Positions 32,008-40,895 of a stretch of DNA of 49,995 bases are shown piece after piece (positions within the stretch are counted from its first letter, which is position 1; every line of letters begins with the position of its first letter). Made by a program: the position numbers and the translations under genes. The notes beneath the pieces were generated by a model that did not search any database, was not told where the DNA came from, and worked only from the letters and a program-made list of their open reading frames with translations. This DNA comes from an uncultured Phycisphaerae bacterium (lineage in GTDB: Bacteria; Planctomycetota; Phycisphaerae; UBA1845; PWPN01). The stretch spans positions 1 to 49,995 of the forward strand of contig CALLOB010000008.1 in the NCBI GenBank assembly GCA_938005315.1. The letters run 5' to 3'.

Positions 32008-32553
32008 TCAGTCCTCCCGAAGCACGCTGGCCGAGGGAATGAGCACTTCCTTGATCATCCCTTCCTTCTCGGCCAGCCGTTCCAGCTCGAACTTGAACTG
32101 GTTCCGCAGCGTCGCCAGGTCCGGCTCGGTGAACCGGTCCGGGTCCATGTTCCGCACCACCCTGGCGAAGCGATCCTCGATCCGGGCCTTGTTGGCCTCC
32201 ACCAGCCTGGTGAAGGTCTCGCGGTCGGACTCGGACACCACCGCATACAGGGTCAGGTCGTAGACGATGGTCTTCTGGGTCTTGTTGTTCTGAGCCCGCA
32301 GCTGGGCCACCTTGACCTCGGCATCGCCGACGGCCTGTTTGCCCTCGGCGGGGTTCATCGTGCCGGAGACCCCGGCGGCCGCGGCCGGCGAGGGCGGAGG
32401 CACCATGAACGTCTTGACCAGCACGAAGACCACCAGGGCCTCACCCAGCATGACCCCGACCAGCAGGCCCAGCATCATCAGCTTCCTGCGGCCGCCACCC
32501 GACGGTGCCGGCTGAACCTCCTCGGTCGCCTTCTCACTACCCTTTTCCGCCAT
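32008..32553 (-). CDS. fliL: flagellar basal-body associated protein FliL
   Basis: A 181-residue FliL. A cytoplasmic N-terminus precedes one membrane helix (about 25-48, [20 protein letters not shown]) and a periplasmic stomatin-like domain (about 90-181; [26 protein letters not shown]). FliL rings the stator and supports motor torque. It lies 28 bases after motB and is followed by fliN. Confidence 0.9.
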   Translation of the reverse strand: MAEKGSEKATEEVQPAPSGGGRRKLMMLGLLVGVMLGEALVVFVLVKTFMVPPPSPAAAAGVSGTMNPAEGKQAVGDAEVKVAQLRAQNNKTQKTIVYDLTLYAVVSESDRETFTRLVEANKARIEDRFARVVRNMDPDRFTEPDLATLRNQFKFELERLAEKEGMIKEVLIPSASVLRED

Positions 32554-32581
32554 ATCACATCCACGCTTTCTCGGCGATAGA

Positions 32582-33292
32582 TCACGATCCGGAACCGGGG
32601 CCCTCGGCGTACGCCACGATCTCCAGCCCGCCGCCGGCCGCTGTGCCTTCCCCCTCGGGCGGGCCCCCGGCGATCCAGGAACTGACCCGGATCCGGCCCT
32701 GCGACACGCCCGCGGCCGTCAGAACCTCCGCCGCCGCCCTGGCCCGTCGATGCGCCAGGTCGGCCCGATCCCCGGCAACCTGCCCGGCTGCCTCGGACGT
32801 ACCCACCTGACCGCAGACCTCCAGGCGGTTGGACCCCTCGGCCAGCAGGATCCCGAGCCGCCGGACAGCCTGCCGGCCCCGCGACGTCAACGCCGCGTCG
32901 CCGGGACTGAATACCGGCTCGCCCTGGAGCCTCAGCACAAGCCGGTCGCCCAGCGACTCCACCCGGCAGGGCGCCAGCAGTTCGTCATTCTCGCCCAGCA
33001 GCCGGACCTCCGTCGGTCCGCCTGCCAGCCCCGCGGCCTCCAGGCCCGCCAGCAGCCCCGGCGCTGCCTCCGCCCGCTGCGGTTCCGCCGCAGGGTCCGG
33101 CTCGACCACCGGGTCCTGGAACCCGAAGGCCCCGCGAACCGCGACGCGCACCGAATCGAACTTTGCGCCGGCCCGCAGTTCGCTCATGGCCGCGATCATC
33201 ACGAACACCGCCAGCAGCAGCGACATCAGGTCGCCGAAGGGCAGCGCCCACGATTCGTCATCCGGCCCATCGAGCCTGCGCGTCCAGAACAT
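32582..33292 (-). CDS. motB: stator subunit MotB with divergent OmpA-like domain
   Basis: A 236-residue MotB-type protein. The N-terminal helix WALPFGDLMSLLLAVFVMIA has the essential ion-carrying Asp at 21. A linker follows, then an OmpA/MotB peptidoglycan-binding-like domain (about 125-225). That domain keeps the RADLAHRRARAAAEVL helix, but its usual GHTD-type motif is replaced by CGQVGTSE, so the Asp expected to bind diaminopimelate is not obvious. It lies 9 bases after motA. Confidence 0.9.
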   Translation of the reverse strand: MFWTRRLDGPDDESWALPFGDLMSLLLAVFVMIAAMSELRAGAKFDSVRVAVRGAFGFQDPVVEPDPAAEPQRAEAAPGLLAGLEAAGLAGGPTEVRLLGENDELLAPCRVESLGDRLVLRLQGEPVFSPGDAALTSRGRQAVRRLGILLAEGSNRLEVCGQVGTSEAAGQVAGDRADLAHRRARAAAEVLTAAGVSQGRIRVSSWIAGGPPEGEGTAAGGGLEIVAYAEGPGSGS

Positions 33293-33301
33293 CCGCCGTC
33301 C

Positions 33302-34204
33302 TCAGGCCGCCTCGGCCATCCGGCCATCCCGCGATCGTCGACCCGCCGCCTCGACCGCGCCGGCCGCCGACCTGCCGGCGCCGTCCTCGACCCGGGAATC
33401 CTCTTCAAGAGGCTCCTCCGTCGCCGGGGTCGGTACGAACTCATCCATCCCGGCCGAGGCCGGCAGGTACACGCTGAGCTTCTCGGCCACCAGCCTGGGG
33501 CTGTCACCGGCCTGCAGGGCCAGCACGCCCTGCAGGGCGATGGTGCGGTCCAGCAGCTCGTCGCTGTTGTGGTGGGCCAGCCGCCTGGCCAGCGGGTAGC
33601 AGAACAGGTGCGAGGCGATCAGCCCGTACAGCGTCGTCAGCAGGGCCACGGCCATGCCCGGGCCTATCCGAGCGGGGTCGTCCAGCCGACCGAGCATCAC
33701 CACCAGCCCGATGAGCGTCCCGATCATTCCAAAGGCCGGAGCCAGCCGGCCCATCGACTCCAGCCACGCCCGCCCGCAGGTGTGCCGCAGGTCCACGGCC
33801 TCCATCTCCGCCCTCATGACCGACTCGATCACCCGCGGGTCGGTGCCATCGATGGCCATCAGCATCGCCCGGCGCAGAAAACGGTCCTCCATCGTCCGAA
33901 CGTGCCGCTCCACCGCCAGCAGGCCGTTGCGGCGGGCGATGTCCGCCAGGGCGATCATCGTCAGCACGGTCGTCCGGGCCCGGTCCCGCCGCGGGGCCAG
34001 GGCCCGCCACAGCACGGCTCTGGCCGAACGCCAGGTCAACGTCGGGCAGCACGCCAGCGACACCAGGCCTGCCCCGGCCACCACGAACAGCGCCGCGGGG
34101 GTCTGCCAGAACACATCGGCCGACCTCCCTGCGCCCCCGACCATCACCCAGGCCAAGAGCCCCCCCACAGCGGCCGCGATGATCAGCATCATGCGATCGA
34201 TCAC
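33302..34204 (-). CDS. motA: stator subunit MotA
   Basis: A 300-residue MotA. It has four membrane segments (IIAAAVGGLLAWVMVGG, PAALFVVAGAGLVSLAC, MGRLAPAFGMIGTLIGLVVM and AVALLTTLYGLIASHLF) and a cytoplasmic loop with conserved charges between helices 2 and 3. The C-terminal 60 residues form an acidic/Ala-rich extension beyond the usual family end. I chose GTG at 34204 with GGAGG 4 bases upstream; the next ATG is too far from that site. It pairs with MotB downstream. Confidence 0.93.
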   Translation of the reverse strand: MIDRMMLIIAAAVGGLLAWVMVGGAGRSADVFWQTPAALFVVAGAGLVSLACCPTLTWRSARAVLWRALAPRRDRARTTVLTMIALADIARRNGLLAVERHVRTMEDRFLRRAMLMAIDGTDPRVIESVMRAEMEAVDLRHTCGRAWLESMGRLAPAFGMIGTLIGLVVMLGRLDDPARIGPGMAVALLTTLYGLIASHLFCYPLARRLAHHNSDELLDRTIALQGVLALQAGDSPRLVAEKLSVYLPASAGMDEFVPTPATEEPLEEDSRVEDGAGRSAAGAVEAAGRRSRDGRMAEAA

Positions 34205-34302
34205 TGCGCCTCCATGCACACCGGACCGCGCCCGATCCGCGCAGGGTCCGGGCTTGGTGCTCTCATCGACCCTTGCGCCGGGGCTGTTCACGAGTTTGTG
34301 GT

Positions 34303-34331
34303 CCCCTTGAAGTCCGGAAACCCTTCAGGGG
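34303..34331 (-). other. hairpin across the flbD stop codon
   Basis: CCCCTTGAAG and CTTCAGGGG flank about 10 bases and can pair with one bulge in either strand. The structure spans the flbD stop and the flbD-motA gap. There is no T-run. It may act in mRNA processing or partial termination before motA. Confidence 0.3.
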
Positions 34332-34516
34332 CTGAAAGCCCGGATCATCCGCCCATACTCCACGGCCCGGGCCACCACTTCGTCCATGCTCTCCCGCACA
34401 ATCAACGTTTCGCCATTCACCAGCACCAGCGTCGTGTCCGGACGCTCCTCAATCGTACGGATCAGCTCCGCGTTGACCACGAACCGGTTGCCGTTGAGCC
34501 GCGTCAGCTTGATCAA
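34325..34516 (-). CDS. flbD: FlbD/SwrD-family flagellar protein
   Basis: A 63-residue protein with the family opening MIKLTRLNGNRFVVNAELI and the IEERPDTTLVLVNGE segment. In Bacillus subtilis this family (SwrD) raises flagellar motor power. It is unrelated to the Caulobacter sigma-54 regulator of the same name. The start is TTG at 34516, fixed by the conserved N-terminus; no strong ribosome-binding site is seen. It lies between flgE and motAB, which fits a stator-related role. Confidence 0.88.
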   Translation of the reverse strand: MIKLTRLNGNRFVVNAELIRTIEERPDTTLVLVNGETLIVRESMDEVVARAVEYGRMIRAFSP

Positions 34517-34607
34517 GGAGCACTTACCCCCGCAGACCCTTCGCTGGGCGGGAATCCGTCCTGTCCTGCGCTTCCGATCGGCTTTCCGCCGCGCGCCGCC
34601 CCATGTC

Positions 34608-36293
34608 TTATCGGGCTATGAGCAGCAATTCGTTGAGGAGATCATTGGATGTCGAGATCACCCGTCCGGAAGCCGAAAAGCCCGCCGTCGCCGTGATAAG
34701 TCCGATAAATTCGCGCGTCAGATCGACGTTACTCATTTCCAGGCTGCCGGCGACGATCCGGCCGGCCCCGAAGGACTCCGGGGTGGTGATCCGAGGCTGG
34801 CCGGAATTCGCCCCCACGTAGTACATATTGTTGGCCCCCAGGACCAGCCCCTCGGGATTGGTGAACGTGGCCACGGCCACCTGGCCCAGCGGGCGGGTCA
34901 GCCCGTTGCTGTAGGTGCCGGTGATCACCCCATCGGACCCCACTGAGAAGCTGGTCAGCGAACCGGTGGTGAATCCGTCCTGGAGAGTCATGACCGCCGT
35001 GGAATCCGCGGTGGTCAGGCCGGTCATCCGGGAGAAGTCCAGGTCGATGACCAGCGGAGTCAGGGCCCCGGTGGCCGCCCGGTCGATCCGGATCCGGTTA
35101 TTGGTGACGGCCGTCATCCGGCCGTCGTTGTCGAAGCTGATCGTGCCGGTATCCCCCAGGACCGGGCTGGCATCGGTGTCGTCATAGCTGTCGGCGTAGA
35201 ACCGCCAGGTCTGGCCGGCATTGGTCTTGTTGACCAGCACCATGGTCAGGCCGACCTGCACCGGCGTACCCAGCGAGTCAAAGGCGATGAAGCTGGTGTG
35301 TATGCTCTCGCCGTTGGCCGCCTGAGTCTGGGTGAACATGAACGGCGCCGGAAATCCGACATTGCTGCTGCGGATGGCCGAGAGATCCAGTTCCAGAGCG
35401 TTGTCCTCGCCGGAATTGCTCTCGATCACGATCCGCCCGTTGCCGTCGACGGTCACCCCGGGCGTCCCTCCGGCAGCCGGGTCCTGGGAGATGCCCATGT
35501 GATTCTGCATCGCCATGGCCAGGTCGCCCAGCGTGGTCGCGGCGGTCACTGTCAGCTGCTGCTCGGGCAGCTGCCTTCCGCCTTTCCTGACATTGGCGAA
35601 AGTCAGCACGTCGCCGGCGGCAAACAGCGGCACGCCGGGATTGGCCGCGTCGCGAAGGTCGGTCAGCAGCGTCGCCGCGCCGGCCGGCGCCCCGCCGCCG
35701 CCGACCAATTCCTGCGAGCGCAGGATGCTGCCGCGGGTCGCGATCGTCCCGTTGGCGTTGAGATTGCCGTCGAAGAAGGCGTTGGTCGTGGCCTTGGCCA
35801 TGCCCATCGAGCCCAGCGGGATCTGCAGTTCCGTCAGATTGCTGCGGTCGATCTGGAAGTTGCCGTCCACGCCGTAGCCCAGCACCTTGAACCCGTCGGA
35901 AGTGACCAGCGTGTTCAGGGCGTCCAGCCTGAAGGTGCCGTCGCGGGTGTAGAGCTGCCCTTCGCTGGGCGATTTGACTACGAAGAAGCCCGCTCCCTCG
36001 ATCGCCATGTCGGTGGGCACTCCGGTGGTCTCTAGCGCCCCGGGCGTGAAGTTCCGCTGGATGGCCGCCAGGGCGACGCCCTTGCCGATCTGCCTGGGGT
36101 TCGTGCCGCCGGTGTTGGTCCCCGGCGGCGTCCCGCCCGAGAGGGTGTGCACGAACTGGTTTTCGAACGTCGCCCGGTTGCCCTTGAAGGCGGTGGTATT
36201 CAGGTTGGCGATGTTGTCGCCGGAGGTATCGATGATGAACTGGTTGGCATACAGGCCGGTCAGGCCCGTGAACATGGCGGATGTCAGACTCAT
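34608..36293 (-). CDS. flgE: flagellar hook protein FlgE
   Basis: A 561-residue hook protein. The N-terminal flagellar rod/hook motif is present (SLTSAMFTGLTGLYANQ, SGDNIANLNTTAFKGNR), followed by the FlgE core (MAIEGAGFFVV, LYTRDGTFRLD) and the C-terminal coiled motif (NVDLTREFIGLITATAGF). Its start has AGGAG 9 bases upstream; an earlier in-frame start is not needed. It follows flgD by 69 bases. Confidence 0.95.
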   Translation of the reverse strand: MSLTSAMFTGLTGLYANQFIIDTSGDNIANLNTTAFKGNRATFENQFVHTLSGGTPPGTNTGGTNPRQIGKGVALAAIQRNFTPGALETTGVPTDMAIEGAGFFVVKSPSEGQLYTRDGTFRLDALNTLVTSDGFKVLGYGVDGNFQIDRSNLTELQIPLGSMGMAKATTNAFFDGNLNANGTIATRGSILRSQELVGGGGAPAGAATLLTDLRDAANPGVPLFAAGDVLTFANVRKGGRQLPEQQLTVTAATTLGDLAMAMQNHMGISQDPAAGGTPGVTVDGNGRIVIESNSGEDNALELDLSAIRSSNVGFPAPFMFTQTQAANGESIHTSFIAFDSLGTPVQVGLTMVLVNKTNAGQTWRFYADSYDDTDASPVLGDTGTISFDNDGRMTAVTNNRIRIDRAATGALTPLVIDLDFSRMTGLTTADSTAVMTLQDGFTTGSLTSFSVGSDGVITGTYSNGLTRPLGQVAVATFTNPEGLVLGANNMYYVGANSGQPRITTPESFGAGRIVAGSLEMSNVDLTREFIGLITATAGFSASGRVISTSNDLLNELLLIAR

Positions 36294-36362
36294 GAGCGGT
36301 CGCTCCTGCGTACGGGGGTACGGATTCACCTCATCACGCCGCGAACGGTCATGTCGGGCGTT

Positions 36363-36794
36363 TCACACCGCGTCGGTGACCGTCTCGAGCCGCGACAGCG
36401 GCAGAACCTCGCCGGTGTCCAGCTCGAGCATCGCCTCGCCACTGGAGGTGAATCGCACCGCCCGGACCACACCGCTGAGCGTGTAGCTTCGCCCGTCGGC
36501 GTCGGTCACCGTGCCGCTGACCCGCCGGCCGATCAGCGCGGCCGCCGAACCGAAGCGCTGTTCATCAGTCAGGCGCTCCAGCCGCTGGCTCAACCGGGTG
36601 TTCATCTCCAGCTCCCGGATCCCGGCCACCTGGTTGATCATCTCCTGGTTGGTCATGGGCTCGAAAGGATCCTGGTACTGCAGTTGCCGCACCAGCAGGT
36701 TCATGAAATCCCCGGAAGTGATGCCCTCCATGCCGCGCGGGCCGCCGGTACGAAGGCTGACGTTGGTTCCCGGAGTGATGACTGATGCTTCCAT
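36363..36794 (-). CDS. flgD: flagellar hook-capping protein FlgD (short form)
   Basis: A 143-residue FlgD. The N-terminal export/capping segment GDFMNLLVRQLQYQDPFEP-MTNQEMINQVA is diagnostic (quoted in two parts). A short beta-rich C-terminus follows (LIGRRVSGTVTDADGRSY). It is shorter than the typical 220-residue protein, lacking most of the Ig-like C-terminal domains. AGGA lies 8 bases before the ATG at 36794. Confidence 0.92.
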   Translation of the reverse strand: MEASVITPGTNVSLRTGGPRGMEGITSGDFMNLLVRQLQYQDPFEPMTNQEMINQVAGIRELEMNTRLSQRLERLTDEQRFGSAAALIGRRVSGTVTDADGRSYTLSGVVRAVRFTSSGEAMLELDTGEVLPLSRLETVTDAV

Positions 36795-36895
36795 GGCTGC
36801 ATTCCTGCCTTTTGGCTGCGGGCCCCGGCCTGCTGCAGCCGGCCCCGAACCGCCCGCCCCGGACTCCGCCGGGGCGGGACGCCGCTGTTCTTCCG

Positions 36896-38278
36896 TTACG
36901 CGACGAGGTCCACGCCCGACTCCGCCGGACGCGTCCACCCGCCGACCTCATTCTCCACCCGAGCGAAACCCATTCGTTCCCCCGGCTCCCCGGACGACGA
37001 CCCGCCGGCGGAACCCCGCGTGTCCGGGCTTCCCGAATGCCATCGGGGCGGCGGCTGTTCCCCGCCGGCACTCCGATCGCCCGAACCGCCGGCGTCCGAG
37101 CCGTCCCGTATCGCCGGAGCACGCAGTTCGACGTCGAGCCGGTCGACCTGCAGCCCCTGCCGCCCCAGCGCCTGCCGCAGTTCGTCCAGGTGATCGCGCA
37201 CCGCCTGGAAACCGGCCTCCTGGTCGGCCTCCAGCGTCACGCTCAAGGCTCCCTCGCGCAGCCGGACGTCGATCCGCACCCGCCCCAGCTCCGGCGGATC
37301 CAGATGCAGAACCAGCTTGCCGGTCCGAGCACCGGCCTGGCTGCGAACCACGCGGGCCAGCCGCTCGACGGCTCCGCTCTCCCGCAGATCGACCCCGTCG
37401 GCGGTCTTGCCCTCACCCTGAGGCGGGCCGCCCGGCCGAGTCGGGCTTCCACGCACCCGCGCCGAGTGGTCGAGCGCCGCCCGGAATGCGCCGTCGCCGC
37501 CCGATCCGCGTGAAGACGTATCGGAACCGGCACCGCCTGGAGCGGCCACCTCCGGCCCGATCGGCTGAACGTCTGCGCCGGCCATCTGTGCACCGCCGGG
37601 GCTGCCTGCAGGTCCCGGACCGGCCTGCGGCACACCGACCGGCGCGGCCGCGGCGGGGCTCTCGATCCGCCCCGTCGGCACCTGTCCGGCGCTGAAGCTC
37701 CGGGGACCGGCGAACGCCTGCCCCCGCGCGCCGGCTTCAGGGGCCGTCGCGGCTTCCGCCGGAACCTGCGCCGGTGCCACCGGCCCTGCCGACGAACTCT
37801 TGACCTGCTCGGCTGCCGGCTCATCCGGCACAGGCCGCGCGCCGGATTCCGCCACCGGGAAGGTCTCTCGAACTTCGGGTTCGGCGGTTCGCCCGGCGGC
37901 CTCAGCCTTTTGTGCCGCGGCTTCGGGAGAATCGATCCGCCGCGCCGCCCGCTCCCCGCGGTCGATGCGGCGGTTGTTGCCCCGGCGGTTCGCCTGCACC
38001 GCGTCCCGGCCGGCCCGCTCGTTCTGCATGGGCGCAGAGGCCCGGCCGTCGCCCGGGGCCGGCACGCCGGCCGCCCGGAGCCGCTCGCGGGCCGCACCGG
38101 CGGCCTCGGCGGCGCGCCGGCCGGGGATATCGTCCAGGGGACGCAGTTCGCGGTGGACCGCCTGCAGCAGCGCGGCGAACTCCATGAACCGCTCGCCGGC
38201 CAAAGCCCCGGAGGCGGTCGGGCGCGCGGCGGGAGCCGGCGCGGCACGTCCGCCCCTTGTCGCTTCCACGGGAGACAT
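36896..38278 (-). CDS. fliK: hook-length control protein FliK
   Basis: A 460-residue FliK. The long N-terminal region is low-complexity, rich in Ala, Pro, Arg and Glu, as expected for a molecular ruler. The conserved C-terminal Flg_hook domain (about 310-395) contains LHLDPPELGRVRIDVRLREG and a later LRQALGRQGLQVDRLDV. FliK measures hook length and triggers the FlhB export switch. The start is uncertain between ATG 38278 and GTG 38284; no good ribosome-binding site is visible. Confidence 0.88.
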   Translation of the reverse strand: MSPVEATRGGRAAPAPAARPTASGALAGERFMEFAALLQAVHRELRPLDDIPGRRAAEAAGAARERLRAAGVPAPGDGRASAPMQNERAGRDAVQANRRGNNRRIDRGERAARRIDSPEAAAQKAEAAGRTAEPEVRETFPVAESGARPVPDEPAAEQVKSSSAGPVAPAQVPAEAATAPEAGARGQAFAGPRSFSAGQVPTGRIESPAAAAPVGVPQAGPGPAGSPGGAQMAGADVQPIGPEVAAPGGAGSDTSSRGSGGDGAFRAALDHSARVRGSPTRPGGPPQGEGKTADGVDLRESGAVERLARVVRSQAGARTGKLVLHLDPPELGRVRIDVRLREGALSVTLEADQEAGFQAVRDHLDELRQALGRQGLQVDRLDVELRAPAIRDGSDAGGSGDRSAGGEQPPPRWHSGSPDTRGSAGGSSSGEPGERMGFARVENEVGGWTRPAESGVDLVA

Positions 38279-38346
38279 CGACACGCACCCGGACGCGCGG
38301 ACCTTCCACGCCGCCGACCGTCGCTCGTTGCGCGATTCCGAGGGGG

Positions 38347-38997
38347 TCAGGATCCTCCCGAGCCCTCACGCCTGCTCAACTCGTCGTTGAGCTTCTGCAC
38401 CGACTCCAGAATGCGGCCCACCCAGACGCGCTCCTCGGGGGTCTTGCACGCGTCGATGATCTTGCGCCGCTTCATCGGGTCCATCCGCAGGAAAAGCTCG
38501 ATGACGTCGGCGTCCTTCTTGGTCACCAGGACGTCCTTGGCCAGCCTGGGGTTCATGCTGGAGTACATCTCCAGCGCCTGGGTGAACCCGCTCTGGCCGG
38601 CCTGCTCCAGCACCTTCTTCTTCTCCTCCTCGAAACGCTTTTCCCGGCGGGCGATCTCCTCGAGCTCGCGATCGACCTCCAGCCGGATGTTCTGGTTGAC
38701 GCTCTTGCGGTCGGACATCTCGCGCTCGTGCCGCTCGGCCACCAGGGCCCAGTACTTCTGCTGGGCCTGGATCGCCGCGATCTCGGCCCGCGAACGGATC
38801 GGCGCCTCCTCCGTAGCCGCCGGACGGGTCGAGGGCGGCGGCGGCTCGGGAAACTCCCCCCGCAGCACGATGCCGATCTGCCGCATCCGCGTGCCGTCCA
38901 GCCGGTGCGTCGCCACGAGGTAGCCGACCAGCCCGGCCACCGCGAAGAGGTTGACGAACGCCAGCAACGCCAGCATGTGGTACATTCGCTTCAGCAT
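38347..38997 (-). CDS. MotE-like flagellar coiled-coil membrane protein
   Basis: A 216-residue protein with one N-terminal membrane helix (about 8-27, MLALLAFVNLFAVAGLVGYL). A long coiled-coil follows (about 90-140; ERHEREMSDRKSVNQNIRL and EKRFEEEKKKVLEQ). The C-terminal domain (about 145-205; PRLAKDVLVTKKDADVIELF) resembles MgtE N-terminal-like domains of MotE-type proteins. In rhizobia MotE is a periplasmic chaperone for the stator-associated MotC. Position between fliJ and fliK supports a flagellar function; the exact role is inferred. Confidence 0.7.
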   Translation of the reverse strand: MLKRMYHMLALLAFVNLFAVAGLVGYLVATHRLDGTRMRQIGIVLRGEFPEPPPPSTRPAATEEAPIRSRAEIAAIQAQQKYWALVAERHEREMSDRKSVNQNIRLEVDRELEEIARREKRFEEEKKKVLEQAGQSGFTQALEMYSSMNPRLAKDVLVTKKDADVIELFLRMDPMKRRKIIDACKTPEERVWVGRILESVQKLNDELSRREGSGGS

Positions 38998-39007
38998 CGT
39001 GCGACCT

Positions 39008-39478
39008 TCACGTCGGCGACGGCTCCTGCAGTTCCTCGAACACGTAACGCACGGTGTTCAGATCGTCGGCCGCCCGGGTCTCGATCCGCTCCTGCTCCTG
39101 CATGAACTGCTCGCGGCGCCGGTCCCTGAGCTTCTCCAGCACCCGCCGCATCCTGGCGGCCTCGGCCAGCGCCGCCCGTTCCTGCGCGAGCCGGGCCTCC
39201 AGCCCGCGCAGCTGGCCCTGGGCCTCCAGCACCGCCCGGTGCAGGTGCCCGATCCAGCCCCGGTGCCGCACGGCCATCTGCATGTCCATCCGACCGGGCT
39301 GCTGGGCGGCGCGGATCGCCTCGGCCTCCTCGCGCAGCTGGCGGTGCAGCGACGCCAGCCGGTCCTCCAGTCGCGCGATCTGCCGCAGCCGCTCGGCCAC
39401 CACCCGCTTGCGCTCGTCCTCGCGCTGCCGCCTCAGCCGCAGCATCGTCTCGAAGCGAAACACGAAGCGCCGGGTCAT
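39008..39478 (-). CDS. fliJ: flagellar export chaperone-escort protein FliJ
   Basis: A 156-residue, highly charged, almost wholly alpha-helical coiled-coil protein starting MTRRFVFRFETMLRLRRQ, which is the typical FliJ opening. FliJ sits in the FliI ATPase ring and links it to FlhA. Its ATG at 39478 follows the fliI stop by one base, and an AAGGAAG ribosome-binding site lies inside fliI. The strict position after fliI makes the call firm despite low sequence conservation. Confidence 0.88.
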   Translation of the reverse strand: MTRRFVFRFETMLRLRRQREDERKRVVAERLRQIARLEDRLASLHRQLREEAEAIRAAQQPGRMDMQMAVRHRGWIGHLHRAVLEAQGQLRGLEARLAQERAALAEAARMRRVLEKLRDRRREQFMQEQERIETRAADDLNTVRYVFEELQEPSPT

Positions 39479-39479
39479 C

Positions 39480-40895
39480 TCACGCTTCCTTTCGGGCCGC
39501 CGGAGCGCTGCGCGGCGCCGCGGTCGCGGCCGTCCGTGCGGCCGGCGGCGGCGTTCGCTCACGCGAGAGCCGCTCGACGGTCTCGTCGATCTGCTGGGCC
39601 AGGGCGATCAGCCGGCTGCGGGCCTCCTCCAGCGTCGATCGCTCCTTGATCCCCTGCTGCAGATAGGCCAGGATCGCCGGCCGGGCCTGGATCACGGCGT
39701 CGACCGCCGGATTGGAGCCGGCGGCGTAGGCCCCGATGTTCACCAGGTCCTCGACCTCCGCCCAGGTGGCCAGCGCCCGCCGCACGGTGCGGGCCGCGGC
39801 CACATGCTGTTCGTCGACCACGTCGGGCATCACCCGGCTGATGCTGTCAGGCACGCTGATCGCCGGATAATGCGCCCGCGCCGCCAGGGCCCGCGAGAGC
39901 CAGACGTGCCCGTCCAGCACGCCGCGGGTCGCGTCCCCGATCGGGTCGTTCATGTCGTCGGCCTCCACCAGCACGCTGTAGAAGGCGGTGATGCTGCCGG
40001 CCTCGGTCTGCCCGGCACGCTCGGCCAGCTGCGGGATCAGGCCGAATACGCTGGGGGTGTAGCCCTTGGTGGCCGGTGGTTCGTGGGCCGCCAGCCCGAT
40101 CTGACGCTGGGCCATGGCCATGCGGGTCAGCGAGTCCATCAGCAGCAGCACGTGCCGGCCCTGGTCACGGAAATACTCGGCGATCGCCGTGGCCGCGAAG
40201 GCCGCCCGCACCCGCAGCACCGGCGACTCGTCCGACGTGGCCACCACCACCACGCTGCGCCGCAGGCCCTCGGGGCCCAGGTCCTTCTCGATGAAGTCCC
40301 GCACCTCGCGGCCACGCTCGCCGATCAGGGCCACGACGTTGACGTCCGCCGTCGTGTGGCGGGCGATCATCCCCAGCAGCACGCTCTTGCCCACGCCCGT
40401 GCCGGCGAACAACCCGATCCGCTGCCCCATGCCCGCGGTGATCAGCCCGTCCAGCGCCCGCACGCCCGTCGGCAGCGGTTTGAGGATCCGCCGCCGGTTC
40501 AGCGCCTTCGGCGCCGGCCGCCACAGCGGGTAGCGCGCTTCGGCGTACAGCCGCGGCCCGCCGTCGATCGGACGGCCCAGGCCGTCCACGACCCGCCCCA
40601 ACAGCGTCTGCGACACGCCCACCCGGTCCTCCCCGGGCAGGGCCAGCACCTTGTCGCCTCGGGCAATGCCCAGCGTGTCTCGCAGCGGCATCAGCAGGGC
40701 CTTGTCGTCGCGGAAGCCCACCACCTGGGCCTCGACCGCCCGCCCGGATTGAAGCTCGATGCGGCACATCGTTCCGATCGGCGCGGGCAGCCCGCTTACC
40801 GACACCGTCAGGCCGGCCACATCGCTGACCCGCCCGACCAGCTCCGGGGCGACCATGCGCCCGACGCGCTCGATCTCGGCCGCGAAGGCGTTCAT
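39480..40895 (-). CDS. fliI: flagellum-specific ATPase FliI
   Basis: A 471-residue F1-like ATPase. The Walker A motif GTGVGKS lies at 165-171, Walker B in HVLLLMDSLTRMA and the family segment GRPIDGG near 107. FliI energises unloading of export substrates at the gate. The C-terminus has an Ala/Pro-rich extension of about 30 residues. The ATG overlaps the fliH stop (ATGA), so translation is coupled. Confidence 0.97.
   Translation of the reverse strand: MNAFAAEIERVGRMVAPELVGRVSDVAGLTVSVSGLPAPIGTMCRIELQSGRAVEAQVVGFRDDKALLMPLRDTLGIARGDKVLALPGEDRVGVSQTLLGRVVDGLGRPIDGGPRLYAEARYPLWRPAPKALNRRRILKPLPTGVRALDGLITAGMGQRIGLFAGTGVGKSVLLGMIARHTTADVNVVALIGERGREVRDFIEKDLGPEGLRRSVVVVATSDESPVLRVRAAFAATAIAEYFRDQGRHVLLLMDSLTRMAMAQRQIGLAAHEPPATKGYTPSVFGLIPQLAERAGQTEAGSITAFYSVLVEADDMNDPIGDATRGVLDGHVWLSRALAARAHYPAISVPDSISRVMPDVVDEQHVAAARTVRRALATWAEVEDLVNIGAYAAGSNPAVDAVIQARPAILAYLQQGIKERSTLEEARSRLIALAQQIDETVERLSRERTPPPAARTAATAAPRSAPAARKEA

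Noticed and set aside
34606..34621. CCCGATAA at the end of flgE, resembling a sigma-28 -10.
   Set aside because: It overlaps the flgE stop codon and lacks a -35 match.
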